The notes under the pieces: generated by a model
What the model was told of the DNA's origin: nothing
What the model saw: the letters and a program-made list of their open reading frames with translations, nothing else
Database searches by the model: none
Position numbers and translations under genes: made by a program
In this document: positions 8,976 to 15,984 of the stretch, in pieces
Layout: every line of letters begins with the position of its first letter
How positions within the stretch are numbered: position 1 is the stretch's first letter
DNA from: Oscillospiraceae bacterium
GTDB lineage: Bacteria; Bacillota; Clostridia; Oscillospirales; Ruminococcaceae
DNA: 64,000 nt
Direction: 5' to 3'
NCBI GenBank assembly: GCA_021769725.1
Contig: JAETSI010000003.1
Span: 62,001 to 126,000, forward strand

Positions 8976-10514
8976 ATGATTGAAATTAAAGAGTACAGAG
9001 GACATATCGTTAACTGGCGCAGCCTGTGTGATGAACTGGGACTCAGCAAGGAACTTTCACGAGAAGAAAGGGAAAACGAAATCATTCGCTGCGGCTATGA
9101 AAAATGGGGGCATGAAATAGGCAATCATCTTTATGGAATGTTTGCTTTTTATTTGTATGATGATTCCAACAGTGAAATATTCTGTATTAGAGATCATTTT
9201 GGTACGAAGCCTTTTTATTACTATGTAACAGCCGACAAACGTTTGTTATGTGGTACAATGATACGCAGTATTATGGAAAAAGAGGGCTTTGTAAAGGAAC
9301 TGAACAGGAGTATGCTCCAAATATATATGTCTCTGACTTACGTTGCCGGAGAAGAAACATTTTTCAAAGGTGTAAAAAAACTTATGCCCGGATGCTGGCT
9401 GTCATTTATCAACGGACAGATTGAGATACACCGCTATTGGAAACCGGAATTTCATCCGGATAATTCAAAAAGCCTTGACGAATGGGCAGATGAGATCCAT
9501 ACAAACGTAAAGCAGATTTTCACTGAAATCAAAACAGACAGCGAAACAGCAGAATCGTTCCTTTCCGGAGGCGTCGATTCTTCATATGTCCTGGCTATGT
9601 CCGACGCAAAGATCAGTGATTCCTGCGGCTATGATGACGAACGTTTTGATGAGTCAGGTTTGGCAGCAGAAACTGCAAAGCTCCTTGGACGTGAAAATAA
9701 TCGCTGCCTTATTACTCCAGAGCAGTATTTCGATATTGTTCCATATGTTATGTACAATATGGAACAGCCACTTGGAGACGCTTCAGCTATTGCATTTGCA
9801 ATTGCATGCCGTGAAACAGCAAAGCATACAAAGCTCTGCTATTCGGGAGAAGGAGCTGATGAATTCTTCGGCGGATACAATATTTATCGCAATGCTGATC
9901 GCTATGGTGATAACTTGAAAAATTTTTATGTAGGAAATACTAACATAATGAAGGAAGAGGAGAAGCAACGTATTCTGAAGAACTATGATCCAGATATTCT
10001 TCCTATTAATCTTGTGAAAGATATATACAGTGAAACTGAGGGACTTGATCCTTTGTCAAAAATGTCAGATGTAGATATACAAATATGGCTTGAAGGCGAT
10101 ATCTATCTTAATGTTGACAAAATGAGCACTGCCGCCGGACTGGAAATACGTATGCCTCTTACAGACAGAAGAATATTTGATATTGCGTCAAGAATGCCTT
10201 CCAGATTTAAGGTAAATGATGATCAAAACAAAGTAGCATTCAGAACAGCTGCTGTAAAAGTTCTTCCTGAAGAAATTGCGTTCCGTAAAAAACTTGGATT
10301 TATAGTACCTATCAGGATCTGGCTTGCCGATGATCGTTATAATGCCGATGTAAAGGCTAAATTCAGCAGTGAAACGGCAGCGGAATTCTTTGATACTGAT
10401 GAGATAAACGCTATATTCCGGGAATATGTGAACGGAAATTCTGACAACTGGCGCAAGATCTGGACGATATACACGTTTCTTGTTTGGTACGAAGAGTATT
10501 TTGTAAAAAAATAA
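8976..10514 (+). CDS. Asparagine synthetase-like protein lacking the N-terminal Cys glutaminase nucleophile
   Basis: The 512-residue product aligns with class B asparagine synthetase from about residue 70 of the full-length paralogue at 13995-15866: YRGHIVNW corresponds to FNGEIYNY there. The synthetase half is complete, with the PP-loop SFLSGGVDSSY and YSGEGADEFFGGY. The first 70 or so residues, including Cys1 and the RLSIID block needed for glutamine hydrolysis, are absent. ATG 8976 has GAGGTG nearby and gpsA ends 9 bp upstream, so no room exists for a missing 5' part. It could use free ammonia, act on another acid substrate, or pair with another subunit. Cys loss is seen; function is inferred. 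Confidence 0.85.
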   Translation: MIEIKEYRGHIVNWRSLCDELGLSKELSREERENEIIRCGYEKWGHEIGNHLYGMFAFYLYDDSNSEIFCIRDHFGTKPFYYYVTADKRLLCGTMIRSIMEKEGFVKELNRSMLQIYMSLTYVAGEETFFKGVKKLMPGCWLSFINGQIEIHRYWKPEFHPDNSKSLDEWADEIHTNVKQIFTEIKTDSETAESFLSGGVDSSYVLAMSDAKISDSCGYDDERFDESGLAAETAKLLGRENNRCLITPEQYFDIVPYVMYNMEQPLGDASAIAFAIACRETAKHTKLCYSGEGADEFFGGYNIYRNADRYGDNLKNFYVGNTNIMKEEEKQRILKNYDPDILPINLVKDIYSETEGLDPLSKMSDVDIQIWLEGDIYLNVDKMSTAAGLEIRMPLTDRRIFDIASRMPSRFKVNDDQNKVAFRTAAVKVLPEEIAFRKKLGFIVPIRIWLADDRYNADVKAKFSSETAAEFFDTDEINAIFREYVNGNSDNWRKIWTIYTFLVWYEEYFVKK

Positions 10515-10524
10515 GATAATATAA

Positions 10525-10550
10525 AGCTCCCGGAGTAATGGGAGCTTTTC
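10525..10550 (+). terminator. Rho-independent terminator closing the radical SAM-der-plsY-gpsA operon
   Basis: AGCTCCC at 10525-10531 pairs with GGGAGCT at 10540-10546, followed by TTTC and a T-rich stretch. Confidence 0.85.
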
Positions 10551-10638
10551 TCTATTTTTTGAAAGATCTTCGGATTCCCTTGAAAAACAGGGAAAAGAGT
10601 GATATAATTGAGTAAAGCAGAATGTTGAAAAGATATAC

Positions 10639-10672
10639 AAAGTTGCACCAAATAGAAGTTTGGTGCAACTTT
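10639..10672. repeat. Perfect 14-bp inverted repeat with 6-bp centre; candidate tyrosine-recombinase core site (left)
   Basis: AAAGTTGCACCAAA at 10639-10652 and its exact complement at 10659-10672 flank the hexamer TAGAAG. Inverted arms of 11-14 bp around a 6-8 bp centre are the usual form of a Xer/Cre-type core site. The centre, right arm and four bases of the left arm (24 bp in all, 10649-10672) recur at 12863-12886, just before the recombinase gene. It could also act as a terminator for the minus-strand ORFs that end at 10713, although the T tract on that side is weak. Confidence 0.6.
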
Positions 10673-10712
10673 CGGAAATCTGTTTAATGTGTTGAATCGT
10701 ATGCTATTGCCA

Positions 10713-10937
10713 TTATATCTTGTTTTTCTTGTTATACAACTGCAACAAGTTCCGTATATCCCTTGAAATTTGCGTGAACATATTGCGCCGTTCTATAGTG
10801 CATATGAGCTCCAGACAATCAAGTATATCTATACGGCGGTATCTAAGATTTGTTTGAAGCTGTTGCACATCGTTTTCATACTGGACGCTGTTGTTATACA
10901 AATAGCTGTACAGCAATTCTATTTCATTCTTCGTCAT
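10713..10937 (-). CDS. Small protein of unknown function (island ORF 2)
   Basis: The ATG at 10937 is preceded on the minus strand by GGAGAG at about 11 bases and overlaps the end of the upstream ORF by 14 bp, which suggests coupling. The 74-residue product starts MTKNEIELLYSYLYNN, is helical in character, and is rich in Leu, Tyr and charged residues. It shows no motif I recognise. A longer reading from 11003 exists but lacks a ribosome site. It lies inside the accessory island between the 24-bp repeats. Confidence 0.5.
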   Translation of the reverse strand: MTKNEIELLYSYLYNNSVQYENDVQQLQTNLRYRRIDILDCLELICTIERRNMFTQISRDIRNLLQLYNKKNKI

Positions 10938-11124
10938 GATTCTCAACACTCTCCAGTACTTTACAGCAGTACTCTGATCTGGCATACAGATAATCAGAAA
11001 CAACAGAAATCAAGGCTGTAGGAAAATCAACATCACCTGTAACAGAGTAGATATAATCCGAATAGCGAAGAACGTGCGAAACGGCTCGCAGTTCTTTTGA
11101 CAGTAAAAATAATTCATTATCCAT
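10924..11124 (-). CDS. Small protein of unknown function (island ORF 1)
   Basis: The 66-residue ORF begins MDNELFLLSKELRAVSHVL and has AAAGGAG well placed before its ATG. It ends in NHDEE and overlaps the next minus-strand ORF. The predicted product is an acidic helical protein without Cys motifs or a signal peptide, apart from two adjacent Cys. No family is recognised. Overlap and order suggest the two small ORFs are a pair, possibly a toxin-antitoxin or regulator unit, but nothing in the sequence proves that. Confidence 0.5.
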   Translation of the reverse strand: MDNELFLLSKELRAVSHVLRYSDYIYSVTGDVDFPTALISVVSDYLYARSEYCCKVLESVENHDEE

Positions 11125-11150
11125 TTTTCAAGCTCCTTTTTCATTTGGTA

Positions 11151-11179
11151 TTGACAAATAAGCCTGAACGCAGTATAAT
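11151..11179 (+). promoter_or_regulatory. Perfect consensus promoter with no ORF behind it
   Basis: TTGACA at 11151-11156 and TATAAT at 11174-11179 are separated by 17 bp. No plausible plus-strand gene follows; a terminator-like hairpin begins 31 bp after the -10. Confidence 0.75.
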
Positions 11180-11185
11180 ATATTT

Positions 11186-11263
11186 ACGGACATTCTTATT
11201 TGTCTGGGTGAAAATAGTCGTTACTCGTGGGCAATTGGAGGAACGGCTATTTTCTTATTTTAT
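11186..11263 (+). ncRNA. Candidate small RNA of about 78 nt
   Basis: Transcription from the consensus promoter should start near A11186. A 13-bp stem follows (GAAAATAGTCGTT at 11210-11222 with AACGGCTATTTTC at 11242-11254, one T-G pair), and the tail TTATTTTAT fits a Rho-independent end. The 19-nt loop contains TTGGAGG, an exposed anti-anti-Shine-Dalgarno-like sequence. The RNA runs between two minus-strand gene groups and its end touches the stop codon of the ribbon-helix-helix gene. An antisense or regulatory role is possible but not shown. Confidence 0.5.
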
Positions 11264-11425
11264 ATCGGTTTTCAACTTACTAATGCCACGTCTAACCGCT
11301 TCCATTTGAGAGACGTTTTCTTGTTTGCAATAATCATCAAGTATTTTCTTATTGATATCATCTATACGTACAGTAATTTTATGCGGCTTAGGGTTGTCAG
11401 TAGGTCTACCAACACGAGAAGTCAA
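11255..11425 (-). CDS. Ribbon-helix-helix (CopG/Arc-like) small regulator
   Basis: The preferred start is TTG 11425, 10 bases after a perfect AGGAGG on the minus strand, giving 56 residues that begin (M)TSRVGRPTDNPKPHK. The pattern ITVRIDDINKKILDDYCKQENVSQMEAVRRGI fits the beta strand plus two helices of a ribbon-helix-helix DNA-binding protein, a type common on mobile elements in Clostridia. Its own promoter (11460-11488) is flanked by a 9-bp inverted repeat, so autoregulation is likely. Longer in-frame readings from 11488 run through the promoter and are rejected. Confidence 0.75.
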   Translation of the reverse strand: MTSRVGRPTDNPKPHKITVRIDDINKKILDDYCKQENVSQMEAVRRGISKLKTDIK

Positions 11426-11445
11426 AATATAATCACCTCCTATAT

Positions 11446-11488
11446 TTTTGACTGCCTTAATTATAATATATTGACAGTCAAAAGTCAA
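11446..11488 (-). promoter_or_regulatory. Promoter and candidate operator of the ribbon-helix-helix gene
   Basis: On the minus strand TTGACT (11488-11483) and TATAAT (11465-11460) are 17 bp apart. TTTTGACTG and its exact complement CAGTCAAAA (plus-strand 11446-11454 and 11475-11483) flank the -10, the layout of a repressor operator. A dimer-of-dimers RHH protein could bind both arms. Confidence 0.65.
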
Positions 11489-11533
11489 TACCTATAATAT
11501 ATTTTTTATATTTAACTTATAAAGCAACAAAAA

Positions 11534-11555
11534 AGCAGCCATTTTCATGACTGCT
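11534..11555 (-). terminator. Rho-independent terminator reading leftward
   Basis: On the minus strand AGCAGTCAT and ATGGCTGCT pair (one T-G) around a GAAA tetraloop, followed by TTTTTTG. It would stop transcripts coming from the repeat-rich region to the right before they enter the RHH promoter. Confidence 0.8.
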
Positions 11556-11595
11556 CACATTGATAAATGAAAAAACTCATTTTATCACCTGATAA

Positions 11596-11661
11596 TGGCT
11601 ATATATAGCCAAAAACTACAGTTTTATCTGTACAGATAACCCCCCTGTTAGCTACAGGGGG
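11596..11661. repeat. Cluster of three short palindromes
   Basis: TGGCTATATATAGCCA (11596-11611), TTATCTGTACAGATAA (11624-11639) and CCCCCTGT/ACAGGGGG around a TAGCT loop (11641-11661) follow one another within 66 bp. A Shine-Dalgarno-like GGAGG and the segment AAGGAATTAC follow the third. This looks like the end of a mobile element or a structured RNA, but no ORF is attached. Confidence 0.5.
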
Positions 11662-11797
11662 TTGTAACGCCTTTCGGAGGTACTGAGAAGGAATTACAAT
11701 ATTTGAGTTAATGAATTATAACATACTTAGAAAGAAATGTCAATACCCTTTTTTAATTTTCCCTTATTAGTGTGATTAAAGCAGCGAGGAATAGACA

Positions 11798-12595
11798 AGA
11801 GACATCAACTATTCAGACGGTGGAAGCTGTGCGCCTGTGGGTGCGCTAATAAAGGAAAATGGCATGCTTGTACAAAGTATCAGACCTGATCGTCAGAAAA
11901 TCCCCCTGCCCTTTAGAAAAGGGTTTAGGCGTGATTGATTCCGTTTCGTTTCTCTCCTGCCTTATGCCCAGGGCGGACGCAGGGAGCAGAAGCGAGGCTC
12001 TGACCTCACAGCTCCGCAGATCTGCTTGCTGAGTAAGGCGGATTTCTGTTTTTGGATACCGAAACAAAAAACGGTACACAAAGTTATTGTGTACCGTGAC
12101 TATCTTCGGGGAAGTACTCCGGAAAGCTGGAAAGCTATTGAAAGCCGTGGAAAATCGGAGATTAACCACAGCTTCCAACATCTTCCCACAATCCGGAGTA
12201 CTTATGAGGGCGACTGCCCTCAAACTCCTGTTTTCTCATAACACAGCTTATCTTGGTAAGCGGATTTGTACATTTTGTCATTGACTTGACTGCAATCGGA
12301 GCTGATCTGATTGAGTTGAGTGGCAACTTGTGCAAAAGTGCTTTTTCCGACCTGCGGAGCTGTAAGGTCAGAGCCAGGAGAATTATTTTGTGCGTCCGCC
12401 CTGGGCATAAGTCACTCGCTCCGCTTCTCTCACAATGAGTTCAGGAGCAGACGGCAAGCAAAAGCACCGGATGTTTTAGAGACATCAACTATTCAGACGG
12501 GGGAAGCGCTTCCCATCCCCCGTAACAATACTTGTACTGCTCTTGCACAGCTGTGCGCCTGTGGGCGCGCGCAGGAGCACTAATAAGGGAAAAGG
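11798..12595. repeat. Non-coding, repeat-rich segment with direct and nested inverted repeats
   Basis: No credible gene was found from 11426 to 12904. A 23-bp sequence beginning AGAGACATCAAC occurs at 11798-11820 and 12478-12500, followed in both copies by GGAAGC, a GTGCGCCTGTGGG block and CTAATAA. Between the copies lies a large inverted repeat: 11961-11981 pairs perfectly with 12391-12411 (21 bp), and 11996-12019 pairs with 12352-12375 (23 of 24). Inside that, 12112-12123 pairs with 12192-12203, and TGAGGGC/GCCCTCA forms a hairpin at 12205-12222. The composition is richer in GC than its neighbours. It could be a decayed or non-autonomous mobile element. Confidence 0.65.
12071..12097 (-). 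terminator. Perfect 11-bp hairpin, probable leftward terminator
   Basis: ACGGTACACAA at 12071-12081 pairs with TTGTGTACCGT at 12087-12097. On the minus strand six T follow the stem. Confidence 0.65.
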
Positions 12596-12649
12596 GACGA
12601 GAACCCCGCAAGCTCTGCGGCTTACGCAACTGCTTTTATGCCGCGAAAG

Positions 12650-12762
12650 CTCTTGACAATGAGTAGCGATTGTGATAGGCTGGAAGCAAGGCAGATAAAG
12701 CCGTAGGCGCTGTCTGCCGCAGCTGCCTGAATATCACTATCGAAGAGGCTCGTTGTCAAGAG
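12650..12762. repeat. 113-bp nested hairpin
   Basis: The outer arms 12650-12663 and 12749-12762 pair over 14 positions with one T-G. Inside them CGATTGTGATA (12667-12677) pairs with TATCACTATCG (12732-12742) with one mismatch, and GGCAGA (12690-12695) pairs with TCTGCC (12713-12718). Such ordered nesting is unlikely by chance and suggests a folded RNA or a MITE-like element. Confidence 0.6.
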
Positions 12763-12783
12763 AACGTGGAATAAATGCAGACA

Positions 12784-12821
12784 GAGGTGTGGAGGTCCCC
12801 TCCGGGGACTCCCCACACCTC
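12784..12821. repeat. GC-rich hairpin upstream of the recombinase gene
   Basis: GAGGTGTGG (12784-12792) pairs with CCACACCTC (12813-12821), and GTCCCC (12795-12800) with GGGGAC (12804-12809) around a TCC loop. There is no T tract on either side. Confidence 0.6.
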
Positions 12822-12852
12822 CTACACTCATTACTACCAAATTCAACATCAC

Positions 12853-12886
12853 TTCTTCATAACAAATAGAAGTTTGGTGCAACTTT
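12853..12886. repeat. Second copy of the candidate recombination site (right), left arm degenerate
   Basis: Bases 12863-12886 repeat 10649-10672 exactly (24 bp: CAAA, the TAGAAG centre and the whole right arm). The outer ten bases of the left arm are unrelated to those of the first copy. This asymmetry is what attL/attR pairs show when one arm comes from the host and one from the element. The site ends 18 bp before the recombinase start codon. Confidence 0.55.
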
Positions 12887-12904
12887 AGAAAGGAACACAA
12901 CCAA

Positions 12905-13888
12905 ATGAACAAATACAATATTCCCGACAATCCCGATTTTTTGAATGAATATTTAGTTCATCTTAAACTTGTAAAGCTTTTGTCTGAGCGAACAATTGAG
13001 GAATACTATTTTGATATTCGCTTATTTTTAAAATTTTATTATATGATGCACTCGGATTCGACAGATGATATCCGTGATATAGATATAAGCAGATTTCCGC
13101 CAGATGATTTAAAAAAAATTACAGTTTCAGATATTTACAGTTTTATTTTTTATACATCTGATGAGCGCAGCAATTCTGATAAGGCACGCTACCGAAAAAT
13201 TTCTTCATTGAGAAGTTTTTTTAAATATCTTGAAAAAGTTGTATGTATCATCGAAAATGACCCATGCAAAGATCTTGATATTCCAGTTCCTAAAGCAGCA
13301 CTTCCAAAATTTCTTTCACTGAATGAAAGTTTACGGTTGCTGGATGCATCAGATCGCTCTGACTCAGAACGTGATTACTGCATCTTAACTATTTTCCTTA
13401 ACTGCGGTATACGTCTCAGCGAACTGATTGGAATAAATATCTCTGATATTGATTTCTATGAAAGCAGAATGAAAGTTCTCGGCAAAGGCAAAAAAGAACG
13501 AATGGTTTACCTTAATGCCGCTTGTATTGATGCTTTGAACAAATATCTCGAAGTGCGAAAAAGCAACAAAAAAGCAGCAGCTGAACCAGCTCTCTTTATC
13601 AGCAATCAAAACAAGCGTATCTCAAAACGTCGTGTGCAGCAGATCGTAGAAAATACTCTTGCTGCTGCCGGTCTGGACGGAAAGGGTATCACCACACATA
13701 AACTCCGCCATACGGCAGCTACTCTGATGTATCAGTACGGAGATGCAGATGTCCTTACTCTTAAAGAACTTCTTGGTCATGCGAGTGTTTCTACAACAGA
13801 AATTTATACTCATCTAAATAATGAATCCGTTCGTAATGCAGTTGAATCAAATCCACTGTCAAGTGTAAAATCCACAGAAAAAAAATAA
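12905..13888 (+). CDS. Xer-like tyrosine recombinase/integrase
   Basis: The 327-residue protein has an N-terminal SAM-like core-binding domain (residues 10-110 or so: LSERTIEEYYFDIRLFLKF) and a catalytic domain with the full set of residues: Arg in NCGIRLSELIG, Lys in GKGKKERMVYL, HKLRHTAATLM, LLGHASVSTTEIYTH with the final Tyr nucleophile. Length and order match XerC/XerD. AAAGGA precedes ATG 12905. It lies directly behind the second copy of the 24-bp repeat, which makes those repeats good candidates for its own sites. It could instead be a housekeeping Xer protein. A promoter for asnB lies just after it. Confidence 0.92.
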   Translation: MNKYNIPDNPDFLNEYLVHLKLVKLLSERTIEEYYFDIRLFLKFYYMMHSDSTDDIRDIDISRFPPDDLKKITVSDIYSFIFYTSDERSNSDKARYRKISSLRSFFKYLEKVVCIIENDPCKDLDIPVPKAALPKFLSLNESLRLLDASDRSDSERDYCILTIFLNCGIRLSELIGINISDIDFYESRMKVLGKGKKERMVYLNAACIDALNKYLEVRKSNKKAAAEPALFISNQNKRISKRRVQQIVENTLAAAGLDGKGITTHKLRHTAATLMYQYGDADVLTLKELLGHASVSTTEIYTHLNNESVRNAVESNPLSSVKSTEKK

Positions 13889-13901
13889 TTTGCCAATATT
13901 G

Positions 13902-13930
13902 TTGCAAAAAAAATTAAGATGTAGTATAAT
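13902..13930 (+). promoter_or_regulatory. Promoter of asnB
   Basis: TTGCAA at 13902-13907 and a perfect TATAAT at 13925-13930 are 17 bp apart, 64 bp before the asnB start. Confidence 0.75.
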
Positions 13931-13994
13931 AGATAAGAAAGAGATTTATAATTATTATAATGTGGGATCAATTTGTTTACGGAGGTAGCACTAT

Positions 13995-15866
13995 ATGTGT
14001 GGAATCGTTGGCTTTACTAACAGTATTGATAATTCAAATGAAGTAATCAAAAAAATGATGGACAGAATAAGGCATCGTGGCCCTGATGCTGAAGGAAAGT
14101 ACGTTGACGGAGATATTGCTCTCGGTCATAGAAGACTTAGTATAATCGATATCAGTTCTCAGGGTGACCAGCCTATTTTCAATGAGGACGGATCATTGGT
14201 AATCGTTTTTAACGGAGAAATATACAATTACATGGAGATACGTGAGAAACTTGTTCAGGCTGGGCATAGTTTTTCGACCAACACTGATACTGAGGTTCTT
14301 ATCCACGGTTATGAAGAATTCGGCGAAAAAATTCTAAATATGTTGCGTGGAATGTTTGCTTTTGTTATCTGGAACAAAAAGAAAAAGGAACTATTCGGTG
14401 CACGTGATTTCTTCGGAATAAAACCACTGTACTATGCTGTTATGAACGGAACTTTCATGTTTGCTTCTGAAATAAAGAGCTTTCTTGAACATCCAGCATT
14501 CAAAAAGGAACTTAATACCGAGACACTTGAAAATTATCTCACATTTCAGTACTCCCCTACCCCGGAAACATTTTTTAAAAATGTTTACAAGTTGCAGCCG
14601 GCTCATTATTTTCGTTTGAAGGGTGGAAAACTTGAAATAAAACGATACTGGGATGTAGAATTCAGCGCTGATGAAAAAACTTCACTTGATGACTGGGTGA
14701 ATAGAATTTCCGATACGTTTCATAATTCCGTAAAGGCACACAAAATAGCAGATGTTGAGGTCGGCTCTTTTCTGTCAAGCGGAGTAGATTCAAGCTATGT
14801 CGCAGCTGTTGCTGATGTTGATAAGACATTTACCGTTGGTTTCGGAGAAGACGAAAAATATAATGAGATTGGCTTTGCAAAAAACTTTTCACAGGCTATC
14901 GGTAAGGAGAATACAAGCAGGGTCATATCACCTGACGACTACTGGAATAGTATTCCTATGATACAGTATCATATGGACGAACCACTTGCGGATCCATCTG
15001 CTGTAGCTCTTTGGTTTGTTTGCAACATTGCTCACGAAAAACTTAAAGTTGTTCTTTCAGGTGAGGGCGCAGATGAAATCTTTGGTGGCTATAATGTATA
15101 CAGCGATCCGGATGGCACTATTTATGACAGGCTGCCAAAATGTATAAAGCGTGGTATCGGCAATATTGCAGCTAAATTTCCGGCTAAAAGAGGCGTTAAT
15201 TTCTTTGTGCGCAAAGGAAGAGATGTTGAGGAACGTTTTATCGGAAACGCTTATATGTTTACTCCGCAGCAGCGAAAGGAGCTTCTTAAAATAAAGACTT
15301 CCGCCCCCGACCCAACTGTTCTCACCAAGCCTTATTATAATAAGGTAAAGGGCAAGGACGATGTTACCAAAATGCAGTATCTTGACCTGCATATGTGGAT
15401 GTCCGGCGATATTCTGCTGAAAGCTGACAAGATGAGCATGGCAAATTCACTTGAACTCAGAGTTCCCTTTCTGGACAAAGAAGTTATGTCTCTTGCGGAA
15501 AAGATTCCTACAAGATACAGAGTTACTCACAACAACGGAACCGATGAGACAAAATATATAACGAAGTATGCCATGAGACTTGCAGCAAAAAAAGATACAC
15601 CCAGCGAGACATCTAAGACAGCAGCTAAGAAAAAACTTGGTTTCCCGGTACCTATCAGAGTATGGCTTCGTGAAGAAAAGTATTACAATATCGTGCACAG
15701 TATGTTTGAAAGCGAAAATTCACAGAAATTTTTTAATACCACTTCCCTGCTCCGTCTTCTTGACGATCACAAGAATGGAAAAGCTGACAACAGCCGCAAG
15801 ATATGGACGGTCTATGCCTTTCTTGTATGGTATATGGTGTACTTTGAAAATGATGGAAAATATTAA
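13995..15866 (+). CDS. asnB: Asparagine synthetase (glutamine-hydrolysing)
   Basis: This is the full-length 623-residue class B enzyme. It begins MCGIVGF, so Cys2 becomes the N-terminal nucleophile after Met removal; RHRGPDAEG and FNGEIYNY complete the glutaminase. The synthetase half carries the PP-loop SFLSSGVDSSY near residue 258 and VLSGEGADEIFGGY near 355. It converts aspartate, glutamine and ATP to asparagine in the cytosol. GGAGG lies before ATG 13995. A truncated paralogue lies at 8976-10514, with the 2.2-kb island and the recombinase gene between the two. Confidence 0.96.
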   Translation: MCGIVGFTNSIDNSNEVIKKMMDRIRHRGPDAEGKYVDGDIALGHRRLSIIDISSQGDQPIFNEDGSLVIVFNGEIYNYMEIREKLVQAGHSFSTNTDTEVLIHGYEEFGEKILNMLRGMFAFVIWNKKKKELFGARDFFGIKPLYYAVMNGTFMFASEIKSFLEHPAFKKELNTETLENYLTFQYSPTPETFFKNVYKLQPAHYFRLKGGKLEIKRYWDVEFSADEKTSLDDWVNRISDTFHNSVKAHKIADVEVGSFLSSGVDSSYVAAVADVDKTFTVGFGEDEKYNEIGFAKNFSQAIGKENTSRVISPDDYWNSIPMIQYHMDEPLADPSAVALWFVCNIAHEKLKVVLSGEGADEIFGGYNVYSDPDGTIYDRLPKCIKRGIGNIAAKFPAKRGVNFFVRKGRDVEERFIGNAYMFTPQQRKELLKIKTSAPDPTVLTKPYYNKVKGKDDVTKMQYLDLHMWMSGDILLKADKMSMANSLELRVPFLDKEVMSLAEKIPTRYRVTHNNGTDETKYITKYAMRLAAKKDTPSETSKTAAKKKLGFPVPIRVWLREEKYYNIVHSMFESENSQKFFNTTSLLRLLDDHKNGKADNSRKIWTVYAFLVWYMVYFENDGKY

Positions 15867-15984
15867 GATGACACTGCACAAAGCACGTATGATGGCTTAA
15901 CGAACCATTTGATTGCAGATCTGTCACACGATCCTTGTGCGGTATTGAACTAAGAACTTGTTCTAAAATAACGGAGGTTTAATT

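Noticed and set aside
11641-11700. An IS200/IS605 end or its guide-type RNA
   Set aside because: A hairpin and conserved-looking segment exist, but no tnpA or tnpB remains nearby, so the identity cannot be supported.
11846-12583. Several 60-125 residue frames on both strands in the island
   Set aside because: They coincide with the inverted repeats, lack ribosome sites and mirror each other.
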